Of a DNA stretch of 64,000 bases, positions 1 to 11,306 are shown one piece after another. This DNA is from Biscogniauxia marginata (Eukaryota > Ascomycota > Sordariomycetes > Xylariales > Xylariaceae): positions 1-64,000 of the forward strand of contig MU404115.1 in assembly GCA_022695795.1 (NCBI GenBank). The letters are read 5' to 3'. The notes beneath the pieces were generated by a model, which was not told the DNA's origin, did no database searches, and saw only the letters and a program-made list of their open reading frames with translations. Made by a program: the position numbers and the translations under genes. Positions within the stretch are counted from its first letter, which is position 1. Each line of letters begins with the position of its first letter.

Positions 1-94
1 TAATTTTTTAATTTTTTAATTTTTTAATTTTTTAATTTTTTAATTTTTTAATTTTTTAATTTTTTAATTTTTTAATTTTTTAATTTTTTAATTT
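1..94. repeat. 8-bp tandem repeat (AATTTTTT)n
   Basis: The window opens inside a nearly perfect tandem array of the 8-mer AATTTTTT, about 11 units, ending near position 94 in ordinary AT-rich sequence. It is cut by the window edge, so its true length is unknown. The unit is not the fungal telomere hexamer TTAGGG or its complement. It most likely is a simple repeat in RIP-degraded DNA. Confidence 0.9.
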
Positions 95-259
95 TAATTA
101 AACTATATAATTATATAATTAAAAAAACGGTTTGAGATTTTTCTGGCTTTTACGTGGAAATTTATAAATTTTCGAAAAAGTCGATTTTATATAAAAAAAT
201 ATTTAATTTATAAACTTGTTTTATTTACTCTTTTATATAATATATTAATTTTATATTAT

Positions 260-732
260 TATAACGAACCTCCTTATGTATTTCTAGTTAACTGACTTTA
301 CAAGTAAGTACGTACTAGGTTTTCTTGATTTAAAAGTAACAATAGATTAAAATTAGTTTAAGTGATTTATAATGTTTTATTCGTTAAAGAGATTTCAAGG
401 TATTTTTACTATAATATTAAAAAGTAATTATAGTTTTAAATTAATAGCTAAAAAACTAAAATAAATAACTAGAAACAAAGAAAATTCCTTTTTTTATACC
501 CGTTTTTCTTTTATATATAATTTCCGTTTTAGTATGTTAGATACTTTTAAATGTGTTTATTTACATACATTTATTCTTTATTAAATGTTGTTAAATATAT
601 ATATTTATATATATTTATATTACGTGACTTTAGGTTATTTTTCTTTTCCTAGTTTTATGTTTAGTATAAAATTAAGAATAATAAAAATAGTACCTTTATT
701 ACTTAATTACTTACCTTAGTTAATTCATAACA
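260..732 (-). repeat. LTR 1 (3' LTR of copy A)
   Basis: The 473-bp repeat begins TATAACGAACC (a damaged TGTAACGAACC) and ends TTCATAACA, giving inverted TGT..ACA-type ends. It matches LTR 3 (9591-10065) along its whole length and LTR 2 (2243-2677) over roughly its first 220 bp. The polypurine tract lies at 733-750 on the minus strand, which makes this the 3' LTR of a minus-strand element. The flanking pentamer ATTAT has no matching partner that I could find. Confidence 0.8.
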
Positions 733-1065
733 TTATTTCTCCCTTTTTAAAATCTTTGTCTTTAAAGATTATTTAGTAAGTTTTTTTTCTTTATTTTTAT
801 TATGTTTATTAATCGTAATACTAAGCGTCGTCATGAAAATTAAAAGCAAGGTCGTAAGGAGCTTATTAACCAAATTAACTAAACAAGTTTTAACCTCGAT
901 ATTATACCTTGTTCTTATTATTTTAATTATAATCTAAAATGCGTTATGTCGCTTAAAGTATCAAGAAAATGTAATAAATATATTCTTTATTAATATTAAT
1001 ATAATAAGGTAGGAATTCTTTTTAACTCCTTTTAAAACCTGGACCACAAGGAGAAGCGGTTATCT

Positions 1066-1355
1066 TTATAAAAACGTTAAGCCAAAGAAGCTTTAAAACG
1101 ACTTCACCGAAAAATAACTAAGACTATAACTCGGGTAAAACAGCTTCGTCGTTAAAAAGAGTTATTAAAAAAGAAGGATTTAAAAATGCTTTAACGTAGT
1201 TTTTAAAATTTAAATGAACTAAAAAAGTAAAAACGTTTAAAAAAGAAATAAGAACGTTTAAAAAAGAAATAGAAACGTTTTTAAGTTAAATAATAATCTC
1301 TAGCTAAGTAAGCTAGAGTTGCTTTCGAGGCCGTCTCCTCCCTTGACTTGTTCTT
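1066..1355 (+). pseudogene. Antisense coiled-coil frame in the retroelement 3' region, copy A
   Basis: On the plus strand, opposite to gag-pol, one frame reads as a highly charged helical sequence (for example AKEALKRLHRKITKTITRV near its start, then Arg/Lys/Gln-rich heptad-like text) if TAA/TAG codons are read as damaged CAA/CAG. The frame runs tail-to-tail into the end of the chromodomain. The parallel region of the second copy (3056-3580) reads in the same way, which argues for a real ancestral gene and not chance. The boundaries are approximate. Its function is unknown; a coiled-coil protein carried by the element is an inference. Confidence 0.4.
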
Positions 1356-2242
1356 CTTAAACTAAAATCCTAAATTTTAGGCCTTTTTAGCCGATCCGGG
1401 TTCCGTTAATAGAATTTATTAAACGCGTTTTTTAAGTTCGTTAAATGTTTAAATAGTTCTTATGTATTTTTCTTTAATAAGTATTTTTCTTATTTAATTA
1501 GATATTATAACTAATTATTAATCCTTTTTAAATTTAAAATCTTTTTTACTTTATACTTATTCGGTTTTTCTTTAATTTCATTCCGGGTTTTTAACAAGGC
1601 GTTTTTTAATATTGGTTTTAATAACGATATATAAAAAATTAAATATATTTTTAATTCCTTTAATAATTTTAGTTTATAATTAACATTTAAAATAACTTCC
1701 TCGATTTTATATAGTTTTAACTTTTTAAATTTAAGTTTTTTATTAAGCCGTTTTGTTTTAATTTAAGGTGTTTTTATTATTACATTTTGTTGTTAATAAA
1801 ATAAATAAATTATGTCTTTTCTTTTAAGAATTAGTTTCTTAATTTTTTATTATTATAGTATTTTGTTATTTTATCTTGAATGAATTATAATTCTTTTTAT
1901 AACTATCGCTGTATTGTTTAAACCTTTTTAAATAGTATCTTTGCTCTCGGGGCTTTTATCTCGACTTTTAGTGCTTTTATAAGTTCAATTAATTATTTTT
2001 AGATTTCTGCTTTTTAATTATACATTGCTTTATATAGTGACATCTTTATATTTTCGTTAACCGAAATGTTATACGTTATTTGAGTTATTAGTAGTAATTT
2101 TACTTAATTATTTATTTCCTAGTTAATATAGCTTTTTAAATACTATTCCATTATTTAGTTTAGTTTTTTTATTTATTCGTTTGTTTAGGGATAATACGTT
2201 ATAAATAACTTTTATTTAATTTCTATTTGTTTTATTAGGTTA

Positions 2243-2677
2243 TGTGACGAACCTCCCTGTGTGTTCCTAGTTAGCTGACTTCACAGGTGAGTACGTACTA
2301 GGTTTTCTTGATTTAAAGGTAACAGTGGGTTAAGATTAGTTCAATTGATTCACAATGTTATGTTCGTTAGAGAGGTTTCAAGGTACTCTCACTATAGTAT
2401 CAAAGAGTGACTATAGTCTTAAATTAATAGCTAAAGAACTAGAATAAACAACTAAATACAAAGAGATTCCAATTTATTTATACTTTTAAAGAAGGAGGAA
2501 TAATGTCCTATATTCTTCACCTTTCTTTGTTATAAAAAACAAAGATAAACAAAGAATATTTATCTTCTTTTTAATTCTTTATTAATTTATAAGGAGAGTT
2601 ATAAAGAATCTTACTTTAAGTCACGGGACTCTAAAGTCACGTGACCTTTTCTCGTTTTATTTTTGTTAATTATAACA
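2243..2677 (-). repeat. LTR 2 (3' LTR of copy B, divergent second half)
   Basis: The repeat begins TGTGACGAACC and ends AATTATAACA. A purine-rich minus-strand tract (complement of 2678-2700) adjoins it, so it is a 3' LTR. The first 220 bp or so match LTRs 1 and 3 and are less RIP-damaged than they are. After about 2465 the sequence differs from the other two until the final bases. It may be a different LTR subfamily or a recombinant. Confidence 0.7.
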
Positions 2678-3055
2678 CTATTTTTCTCCTTCTTTTGTTT
2701 TTATCTTAAAACAATTAAGTAGGTTTCTTCTTTTTTATCTCATTGTTCGCTATACCTCTTAAAAGAGTAACTAAATCTTTTACGCGTGCAAATAAGAAAT
2801 CTTTATTTAAATATCGCAAAAAACTAGTTTGCGCGATTTCTTAATTTAGTTTTAAAGTCATGCCTTATTTCCGGTGTTTTAATAAAGGCTTGTTTTATAA
2901 AATGTTAAAAAGTCATAATAAGTATTAAAATTATAATGCTTTAAACGTGTCGTCTTACGATAAAAACCATATTTCGTTATTTTTTCTTAAAAACCTTTAT
3001 ATTAAGAAGTTATAAGTTAATCGTGAAAAACGTGCTATTAAATAAGCGTTTTTAA

Positions 3056-3580
3056 ACCTTTAGCGTCGTTATTAAAAGGAGGCTCGTTAAGAATTTAAAC
3101 GTTAGCAAGCCGAGGTTAACAAGGCCCTAAGTCGTTTTGATGGTTGAATGACTAAGCCATGTGTGGGGCTCCTGTTTACACATAGAAGAAGCTACATGGT
3201 CATAGCATAAATAGGCTGCTTATTCCCCAGCTATCTCATGTAGATACTTCCCTCTTTAGACATCAATATTACACCAGTCTCACCCTTATCTTTTATATCG
3301 TCTATTGTTATTTGCTTTTTATACGTACGTACACCTACCAACACGTTTAATTCGTTTAAACCAATAATAAGACTTTTTTTTAAAAAAGGTATAAAGTTTA
3401 TTTAAAGAGGTTTTTAAAACTTAAACAAAATAAAGAAGTAAAAACGTATTAAAGCAAAATAAAGACGCCTTAATAAAGAATAGCAACATACGGAGGAATC
3501 GCTACATCAATTTAAATCTAAGTAAGACGTGCTTGCTTCGGAGGTTTTCCCCTCTTTCGACTAATCTTAACTAGATTCTC
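3056..3580 (+). pseudogene. Antisense coiled-coil frame in the retroelement 3' region, copy B (interrupted)
   Basis: The plus strand reads RRYQKEARQEFKRQQAEV and onward if RIP-type stops are read as Gln, up to 3137. It is then interrupted by the solo LTR at 3138-3343 and resumes after the duplicated CGTTT with another Arg/Lys/Gln-rich helical stretch that parallels copy A (1066-1355). One small frame change is needed in a homopolymer near 3370. It is convergent with the chromodomain end of pol. Family and function are not known to me; the frame is inactive here. Confidence 0.4.
3138..3343. mobile_element. Solo LTR with 5-bp target duplication, inserted in copy B
   Basis: This 206-bp stretch begins TGATGG and ends CAACA. 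It is flanked on both sides by the pentamer CGTTT (3133-3137 and 3344-3348), a perfect 5-bp target-site duplication. Unlike its surroundings it has normal base composition, and it contains a TATA-like ATAAATAG. It looks like a Copia-type solo LTR that arrived after the host element was damaged, or that was too short to be recognised by RIP. The orientation is inferred as plus from the TATA-like site and is uncertain. Confidence 0.7.
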
Positions 3581-6500
3581 AGGCTTTCCCAGTCGATCCG
3601 GATTCTAGCGGTAAAAGTTTATAAGTTCATTCGCTAGATTTTTTAGGTGTTTAAATGGTTCTTAAGTGTTTTTTTTTAGTAAGTAATCTTTCCACTTAAC
3701 AAAATACTATAATTAACTTCCGACTTGTTTTAAATCCAATATCCTTTCTACTTCGTACTTATTAAGGTTTTCTTTAAATTTTAATTGGTTTTTTAATATA
3801 ACGTTATTTAGTGTTAGTTTTAAAAGTGAAATATGGAATACAAGATATATTCTAAATTCTTTTAATAGCGCTAATTTATAATTAACTTTCGAAATAACCT
3901 TTTTAATTTTATATAGTTCTAATTTCTTAAACTTAAGTTTTTTGCTAAGTCGTTTTATTTTAATTTAAGGTGTTTTTAATATTACGCCTTGTTATTAACG
4001 AAGTAAATAAATTATGTTTCTTTTTTTAAGAATTGGTTCTTTAATTCTTTTTTTATTATAATACTTTGTTATTCTATTTTAAATAAACTGTAATTCTTTT
4101 TATAACCGTTATTATACTACTTAAACCTTTTTAGATAGTACTTCTATTTTCAAGGCCTCTATTTCGACTTTTAATGCTTTTATAAGTTCGATTAGTTGTT
4201 TTTAGACTTCCGCCTTTTACCCGTACACTGCCTCGTGTAGTGACATCTTTATATCCTTGTTAACTAAAGTATTATATGTTATTTAAGCTATTAATAATAA
4301 TTCTACCTAGTTATTTATTTCCTAGTTAATATAGCTTTGTAAATATTATTCCATTATTTAGTTTAATTTTTTATTTGTTCGTTTATTTAGGAATAATACG
4401 TTATAAACAACTTTTATTTAACTCTTATTCGTTTTATTAAATTTATCCAAAATTTATCCAAAATTTAAAAATAAACAACTTATTTTTATTTAAAATAATA
4501 TGTTTCGGTAATCCATATTTATTAACGTATTTTCTTAAGAAATTAAAAGCTAGTTATTTTATTATACTTAATTCGTTAAATAGTAAGAAATAAGCATATT
4601 TCGTAAGTCTATTAATAATTACTTATATACTATTATAAGGTACTCTTATAATAAGATCTTTTAACTTTAGAAGTTTTATTACGAAATCCTATATAATTAT
4701 ATGTTATACTTTATTAAGTATCTAGGTTAGTTATAGTAGTTTATATGGTTTATATCGTGATGCTTTAGCCTTATTATAAATGTTATAATTCTTTATAATT
4801 CTTTTAATTATTTATCGTATTCCTAAAAAGTCGAATTCTTTTTAAAGTCGTTTTATTGTTTTAAAGATTCTTTGGTGGCCGTGTAAAAGATATTTGTGAA
4901 ATTCTTTAACGAATTTGTCCTGTACTCGTTTTAATATGTATACCTTTTCTTTGTATAAAAGAAGTTCATCGCTAAATCCGTATTAAAATTAAAATTATTT
5001 CTCTTTTTAATTGTAATTTTCCTTAAAATGTTATTTCTAGTTTCTTATATTAATTCGCATATAAGCTAATATAACTAATCCGTCATTTTATTATTTAAAC
5101 ATTTAAACATCTTTTTTATTGATTTTTGATTTATAATCTCCTTTTCTGTTAAGGAGATTTACTTAAATATTTTCCTTTTTTTTAATGTGTTAAATTTTAA
5201 AATTGAATTTAAACAAGAAAATCATTTAACGCTTATATCTTTAATTAAGCGTTTATATTATCATAAATCGTGTAAGGTTCTTATGATTTAAATAAATGTT
5301 AATAGGTTCCTTAGTTTTATTAAGCTATAATTCCCATTCTTTTAAGGCTTTAACGACTATTAATAGTTCCTTATTATAAATCTAATAATTTAATTTAGTA
5401 CTATATAGTGCTTTAAATAGGTACGCGACTAGGTATTATTTCTTATTATTTTCTAATTACTTTAAAACTACTTTAATGGCGAAATCTAAGGCGTTTATCT
5501 TTAATCGTTTCTTTTTATTTTCGTTTAAAAGTTTATATATAACCTTACTAGTTATAACTTCCTTTAACTGCTAAAAAGCCTGTTTAGCTTTTTTAATAAA
5601 ATGGAAAGCCTCTCTTGTTTTCGCTAGGGTAGTTAATTTCGTTAATGGTTTAGCGATACGCCCGAAATCCTTAATAAGTTATTTAATATAATTAACAAAG
5701 CCAAGAAATACGTATACGTTTATAACATTCTTAAGTTCTAATTAATCCTTAACTATTACTATTTTCTCTTTTTAAATGCGGATTTTTTCTAAACTTATTA
5801 TAAATCTTAAATAATCTAGTTTTTTAACATGTTATTCACTTTTAATTAAATAAATAAGTAGGTTTACTTTTTCTAGGGCTTTTAACACTTGTTTTACATA
5901 TTCTTTATATTCCTTCTCGCTTTCTAAATAAATTAATATATCGTCTAAATAAACGAATACAAATTTATCTAGAAACTTACGAAGGATCGTTATAATTATA
6001 TGTTAAAATATAACAAGTGCGTTAATAAGTTTAAACGACATAACTTTATACTTATAATATCCATGTATCGTTCGAAATACGATATATTATTCGTGTCTTT
6101 TAATCATTTTAATTATATAATATCTATCGCGAAGGTTTAACACTATAAAGATTTAAACCTTATTAATTTATTCTTTTATAAGTTTTATTAATAATAACGA
6201 GTATTCGTTTTCTTCTTTATTAACACGTTACTTCTCGTTTTTATCGACTTTAAGTACCATAATTACCGGGTATCCTAACGAGGACTTTAATTTTTAAATA
6301 TATCTTTTATTAAGATCCTTTTAAATTCCTTTTTATAATGCTCTTTATTTTTCTTAATTTATAAAATATACTAGAAATAGTTTTAGCTACTTTTTTTCCT
6401 TAAAGTAAATCTAGTGATCCCACTAGTTATATTCTAGCAATTCTTTTTTTATTTTGTTTCTAAATAATTTATGGAAACGGAGGTACTCGCGTGGTACTCT

Positions 6501-8400
6501 CTTTGTTAAATTTTCAGGTTTAGTTACTTAAATTATATAGGCGATATATTTCGTTTTTACATCCGTTTCTCTAGAATCACTTACGGTACTTATCTCGTAA
6601 CCCGTAATAGTTAACTCCTCTTATCTTTAATTCTAATAAAGCGTATTTATCTCGAAATTTATTTATAAATTACTTTTTCTAAGCTAATTCATTCCTAAAA
6701 TTATATCGTAACTTAATATATATATAATATTAAAAATGACTTATTTGAGATGTTTTTAAATGGTTACCGAAAAAAGGAATGTTTTTTTTAATATTTTATT
6801 ATTCTTATAACTAAATATATATTCTTCAAAGTTTTATAATTAATATAAACTTTGTTTATATATTCATGATATTTTATTTTTCTAGGTTATCTTAGTTAAA
6901 ATATAGCTTTTATTTGCTTCTAAGTTTATAAAGGCTTTATATTTCCTTTCATTATACCTAACTTTAGTTTTAATGGTATTATTAAGTCCCAACTAGATTT
7001 AATATAAGGACTTGCTATTTATGGCTTCTCGCTGCCTTACTAGCGAGAGCCTTTATCGTTTTTTGGTTTTCCACGCTTTTTCTTTTTTGGGTTTCTTTGA
7101 GTTGCTATAACCCGGATGTCCTTTTATTCTTAGGCTTTCATAAAAGCGTGTTTCTAGTAATTATTATTTAAATAATTTCTTTAACTACTTTTTAAATAGT
7201 AAAAAGTAAAAGGTTTATTTTTTATATAAAACTTTATATATTAAAACTTTAATTCTTTTTAAGGGCCTTTTTATAGCTTAAATCTATTTTTTTATTAACT
7301 CGAAATCTTTTAAGGTTTTAAATTATTTTCGAATAAAAGGTATAATCCTCGAATTTACTTATTAAGGATAACTCGATATTTCTTTATAGGTTTATATAAA
7401 TTTCTAGAAATTCTCCCTTTTTTTTGAAATATACCTTAATAATTCGTTTATAACCTAATTTAATCGCACGTATTTTTGCTTATTATTCTATTAAGTGCTT
7501 TCCTACGGAGCTAAATAAACTAGTATTATACTTAACTCGTTTTTCGAGCTATTATAAAAGATATAATCCCTTTTATAATTCCTATAATTCTTTTTTAACT
7601 TCGTTTTCTTCGAAACCCGCTTCAAGTAAATTGTGTATATTGTATGGTATTAAGGTATAACATATATAACCTTTAATAATTACTTCGTTGCTTTTTTTGG
7701 AATTTAAATAAAGATAATATGTTTTAAAATAATGTGGTTATTATGGGACGTTATCGTAAATATACTTATTTTCTTTTATGTTATTATTTTCTAGTTTTTA
7801 AAAATAATAACCGGCTTTATCTTTAAAACTTCTATATACTTAATAAGTGTTATTAATATAAAAGCTTTAATGTAACGATATATATTCCTTTTCTAGTTAT
7901 TTTTTCATTTTTGGTTTTATTTTAAGTTTTTTGCTTAATAACCCATTAAACTAGTTAGTATTATTTAAGTTTTAATAAACATCGTAGTTATTATTTATAT
8001 AAAACCTCCGGTTTAAGTTATTATATTAGCTTTTTCTTTAATATGTTTCGTATTTATCGTCGTTATAATAGCTTTAATATAATTCATTATAGTTTAACTT
8101 AATTCCTAAGTTATATCTTAATTTATAAATATCGTACCTGTATAATAATTCGCTTTTATTATATCCTTATTTAGCTTGTTTTAGTGTGAAGTACCCTAAG
8201 TATAAGTAGTCACGTTTTAAATAGTTTTTACGGTCGACTTAATAATATTTATAACTTCTTTTTATAAGGACCTCCTCGTTCTTTTTTATTTTAATAATAG
8301 TAATAATAAACACTTAATTTACTTCTTTGTTATTTTCGAAATAAACCCTTATTTCGGAGGTTTTTTTCTTAGGTTAAGAAATCTTTTTTATTTTTGGTTT
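3520..8400 (-). pseudogene. Degenerate pol (protease-RT-RNase H-integrase-chromodomain)
   Basis: Minus-strand translation gives, in order of decreasing coordinate: an RT palm with FVFVYLDDILIYLESEKEY around 5910-5960, followed by text like the RT thumb; an RNase H part with DHKNL-like LNHKNLT at about 5275-5290; the C-terminal part of the integrase core around 4250-4450; and a chromodomain with EPFKHLKNL near 3620-3680, ending shortly after NPDRLGKPENL near 3560-3600. Frames shift and stop repeatedly, mostly at TAA/TAG that RIP could have made from CAA/CAG. Protease is expected between the zinc knuckle and RT (about 6500-8300), but I could not place its catalytic motif. The edges are approximate. 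Confidence 0.65.
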
Positions 8401-9560
8401 TTGTTTCTTAAGACTTCGATATTCATTTTTATAATGTCTTTTCTTTTTATAATTAAAACATTTAATAGTTAATTTGTTTTATTTTTTTTTTGCTTTTTTA
8501 AGTAGCGTTAATTTTAATAGGGTTTAACTTAGTTTTAGTGCCTTTTTTTGTTCCGGCGCCACTTTTATGATTTCTTTTTTTTATTAATCGCCGTTCTTTC
8601 GTTATATCGTCTTTTTCTTTTTAAAGTACTATTCAAAGTTTTCGTTATTAATAATAATTACCATTATAATGTAATTACTAAACTTTTTTAAGTTCCTTTT
8701 TTTATATAAGTTTATTTTATATAACTTATTTTTTATTTAGTTTTTTAGTTTTTAATAAAATAAGTAGTATAAACTCTTAATAAGTAATTATAACTAGTTT
8801 ACGAGTTTTTTAAACTTAATAACGTAATTTAAAGCCTTCTTATTTTGTCGTAATTTATAAAATCAAGCTTCGACTTGTTATTTAAGAATTAAGTTACTAA
8901 ATATAAACCTAAGTTGTTTTTTAAACTTTTTATAATCCTTAAAGACTTTTTTTATGTTTTTTAGGCGTTTAGTTTATTTTTTAAATAATTTTTTAATACT
9001 AATTAAAACCAAGTTAAAGTAGTTTTGACGAAGAGCTAAGATACCGTAAAAACCTTTTATTCCTTAATAGTAATTGTTTTATAATAGAATTATAAGTAGG
9101 TTTTAGCTTAAATTAGAAATCCTTTTAAGTCGCTCGTTTTATTATATTTACTAAGTATAATTAGTTTAAAACCTTTTATATCGAGGGTCGTTATATTGTT
9201 TTTATCGTTTAAGTTATTAGGGTCGTTATTATTTAAAGGTGGTTTTAATTATTTGTTTTTAAGAAGTAAAGGTTATTTTATTTATTTGTTTTTTTTAAGT
9301 GCTTATTTTCTTCTTTTTTTTTCTTCTTTAAATGATTTTTTTATTAAGCTTTAAAGGTGTCTTTTTAGGGCTTTTTTTTAGTTGTAATTATAATTGATTT
9401 TTATGTTGGTTCTTTTAAACCCTTTTGTCGTACCGTAAAAGAATTTAAAGCTTTCGTTTAAGAGCTTATTAATTGTTATTTTTTTACTTGTTACTTTTTA
9501 GTCTTAAGAGGCATGCTTGTCTTAGGACGGTTTAACCGAGAATCTCTTTTCCTAAACTAA
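8401..9560 (-). pseudogene. Degenerate gag with zinc-knuckle remnant
   Basis: Between the 5' LTR (9591-10065) and pol, the minus strand holds the expected gag position. Around 8417-8463 it reads as a mutated CCHC knuckle, with a GHY/RHY-N-E core and RIP-type changes at the cysteines. The remainder is AT-rich with no usable frame. The assignment is by position plus the knuckle only. Confidence 0.45.
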
Positions 9561-9590
9561 TATTAAATATTAATTAAGAAGCTATTAAAA

Positions 9591-10065
9591 TGTAATAAAT
9601 CTCCCTATATATTCCTAGTAAACTAACTTCACAGGTAAGTACGTACTAGGTTTTCTTGATTTAAAGGTAATAATGAATTAAGATTAGTTTAAGTGATTTA
9701 TAATGTTTTATTCGTTAAAGAGATTTTAAGGTATTTTTATTATAATATTAAAAAGTAATTATAGTTTTAAATTAATAATTAAAGAACTAAAATGAATAAC
9801 TAAAAATAAAGGAAATTCCTTCTTTTTTATACCCATTTTCCCTTTATATATGATTTCCGTTTTGGTATGTTAAATACTTTTAAATGTGTTTATTTACACA
9901 TATCCATTCTCCACTAGATATTATTAGATGTGCATATTTATATATATCCATATCACGTGACCTTAGGCTGTTTTTCTTTTCTTGGTTTTATGTCTAGTGT
10001 AGAATTAAGAACAGTGAGAATAATACCCTTATTACTTAATTACTTACCCTGGTTAATTCGTAATA
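9591..10065 (-). repeat. LTR 3 (5' LTR of copy B)
   Basis: A 475-bp repeat beginning TGTAATAAATC (damaged TGTNACGAACC) and ending TTCGTAATA. It matches LTR 1 over its whole length, including a distal part near 9890-10010 that contains ATATCCATATCACGTGACC and that LTR 2 lacks. The adjoining internal side (complement of 9571-9590) would hold the primer binding site but is too damaged to assign to a tRNA. Confidence 0.8.
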
Positions 10066-10880
10066 AAAACAAATAATTATTTATTTATATAAAGTTTATT
10101 ATTTTTATTTTAATAATATAATAATATTATTAAAACTTTTAAAATATTTATTAAATAATATATAAATATTTATATTAAAAATTTAAATTATAATAGTTAA
10201 ATTAAGTAATTAATTAATATAATAATTTTTAAAATATATAAAAATACTTAAAAATAAAAATAAAAATAAAAATAAAAAAACTTTTTATATTTATATATTT
10301 TAAAAAAATTAATATAAAAAATAAACATAATTAAAATAATAATTAAAAAACGCTTTTTTTAAATATATAAAATAAAATAAAATATATATAAACATATAAA
10401 CCCCGAGAAAATTTTAACTTATTTAACTCGTTTTATATTGATTAATAATAAAACGAATTAAATATAACGACTTTTTAACTTATTATAAGTAAATAAAACA
10501 CTTAAAAAAAGTAAAACTATATTATTACAAAGAAAAAAAATATAAATATACGAAAAAAATTATTAAAATATATGTTTATAAAAAAAGGATTTTAAATTAC
10601 TTATTAAGCTTTAAAGGTTTTTAAGACTTTAAATTGTTTATTTATAAAGTATAACTTTATATAATAATAAAAACTTAAAAAAGCATAAAAAGTTTTTTAA
10701 TCGAAATTTAATTAAAATTACTTTAAAAAAGAAATCGCTTATTAATTATTAAATTATAAAGATTTATATAACTTATAAACAAAAAATTCACGAAATATAT
10801 AATTTTAAAAATACGTAATGCGAAAATAAAAACGGAGAATTTTTTATATTACGCGAAATATTAGCTTTATTTTAAGGCTT
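10066..10880. other. Extremely AT-rich DNA, no gene
   Basis: The stretch is almost entirely A and T with many homopolymer runs, and no reading frame survives. It lies between the chromovirus LTR and the GC-normal island. It is probably repeat DNA eroded beyond recognition; I see no LTR, integrase or other motif in it. Confidence 0.8.
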
Positions 10881-11130
10881 TAAGGCGTTATCTCAAGGCT
10901 TCGAAGTATTTTAGTCATCTTATGCGCCACTATTACGCGATAGGTACAAGCGAATATCTACATAGTCAGGTAGTTCCCGTCCTTTAGAGGTTAATAATAT
11001 CATCATCATGGCTCGAGCGTTAAGACATTACAGCGGCCCGTTGCCATAACCACCCTAAATAAATGGCTTCTTTGTTAAAAGTTTCCGACGTAGCATACGC
11101 CAGGTGAGTGCAAGTTATTATACATGCGAA

Positions 11131-11168
11131 TATGTCTCCGGAATATGCCTCCGGAGTATGCCTCCGAG
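11131..11168. repeat. Three tandem copies of a 12-13 bp unit
   Basis: The unit TATGCCTCCGGA occurs three times with one-base spacers (11131-11142, 11144-11155, 11157-11168), with one change each in the first and last copies. It lies at the left edge of the GC-normal island, about 140 bp before the first ATG of the transporter pseudogene. No function is implied. Confidence 0.8.
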
Positions 11169-11306
11169 ACTCTTTCAAGAGGGAAACGGAACAGCTATAT
11201 CTTACACCTCGAACTCTTCTTCGAGATTCCAACTTTGCAACGATAGCTATTCCCCGAGTCTTCAAGGTGTCTTCAGGGGTAACAGCGACAGAGAGACACT
11301 GTCACC

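Larger units (their letters stand above)
260..2242 (-). mobile_element. 3' fragment of a Ty3/Gypsy chromovirus (copy A)
   Basis: Read on the minus strand this is the 3' end of a Gypsy retrotransposon: integrase C-terminal sequence (about 1560-2240), a chromodomain (about 1310-1560), a 3' untranslated part, a purine-rich tract on the minus strand just before the LTR, and then a 473-bp LTR at 260-732. It aligns by eye with the corresponding 3' part of the larger element at about 3520-4440. The fragment stops abruptly at 2242, where the LTR of the larger copy begins. It is dense in TA and in stop codons that restore to CAA, CAG or CGA, as expected after RIP. No function can remain. Confidence 0.75.
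2243..10065 (-). mobile_element. Ty3/Gypsy chromovirus relic, near full length (copy B)
   Basis: A 7.8-kb LTR retrotransposon on the minus strand, bounded by LTR 3 (5', 9591-10065) and LTR 2 (3', 2243-2677). Minus-strand order is gag with a CCHC-like zinc knuckle (about 8417-8463), an RT with YLDD at 5941-5952, an RNase H box like DHKNL (about 5275-5290), integrase ending in an NGQTER..NR-like region (about 4250-4450), and a chromodomain (about 3530-3740). Domain order RT-RH-IN plus the chromodomain identifies a chromovirus. The coding frames are full of RIP-type stops. The two LTRs differ in their second halves, so the two ends may not come from one insertion. The pentamers outside the element (GGTTA and AAAAC) do not match. 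Confidence 0.7.

Noticed and set aside
1..94. Telomere at the left end of the window
   Set aside because: The repeat unit is AATTTTTT, not TTAGGG or CCCTAA, and the window is an arbitrary cut.
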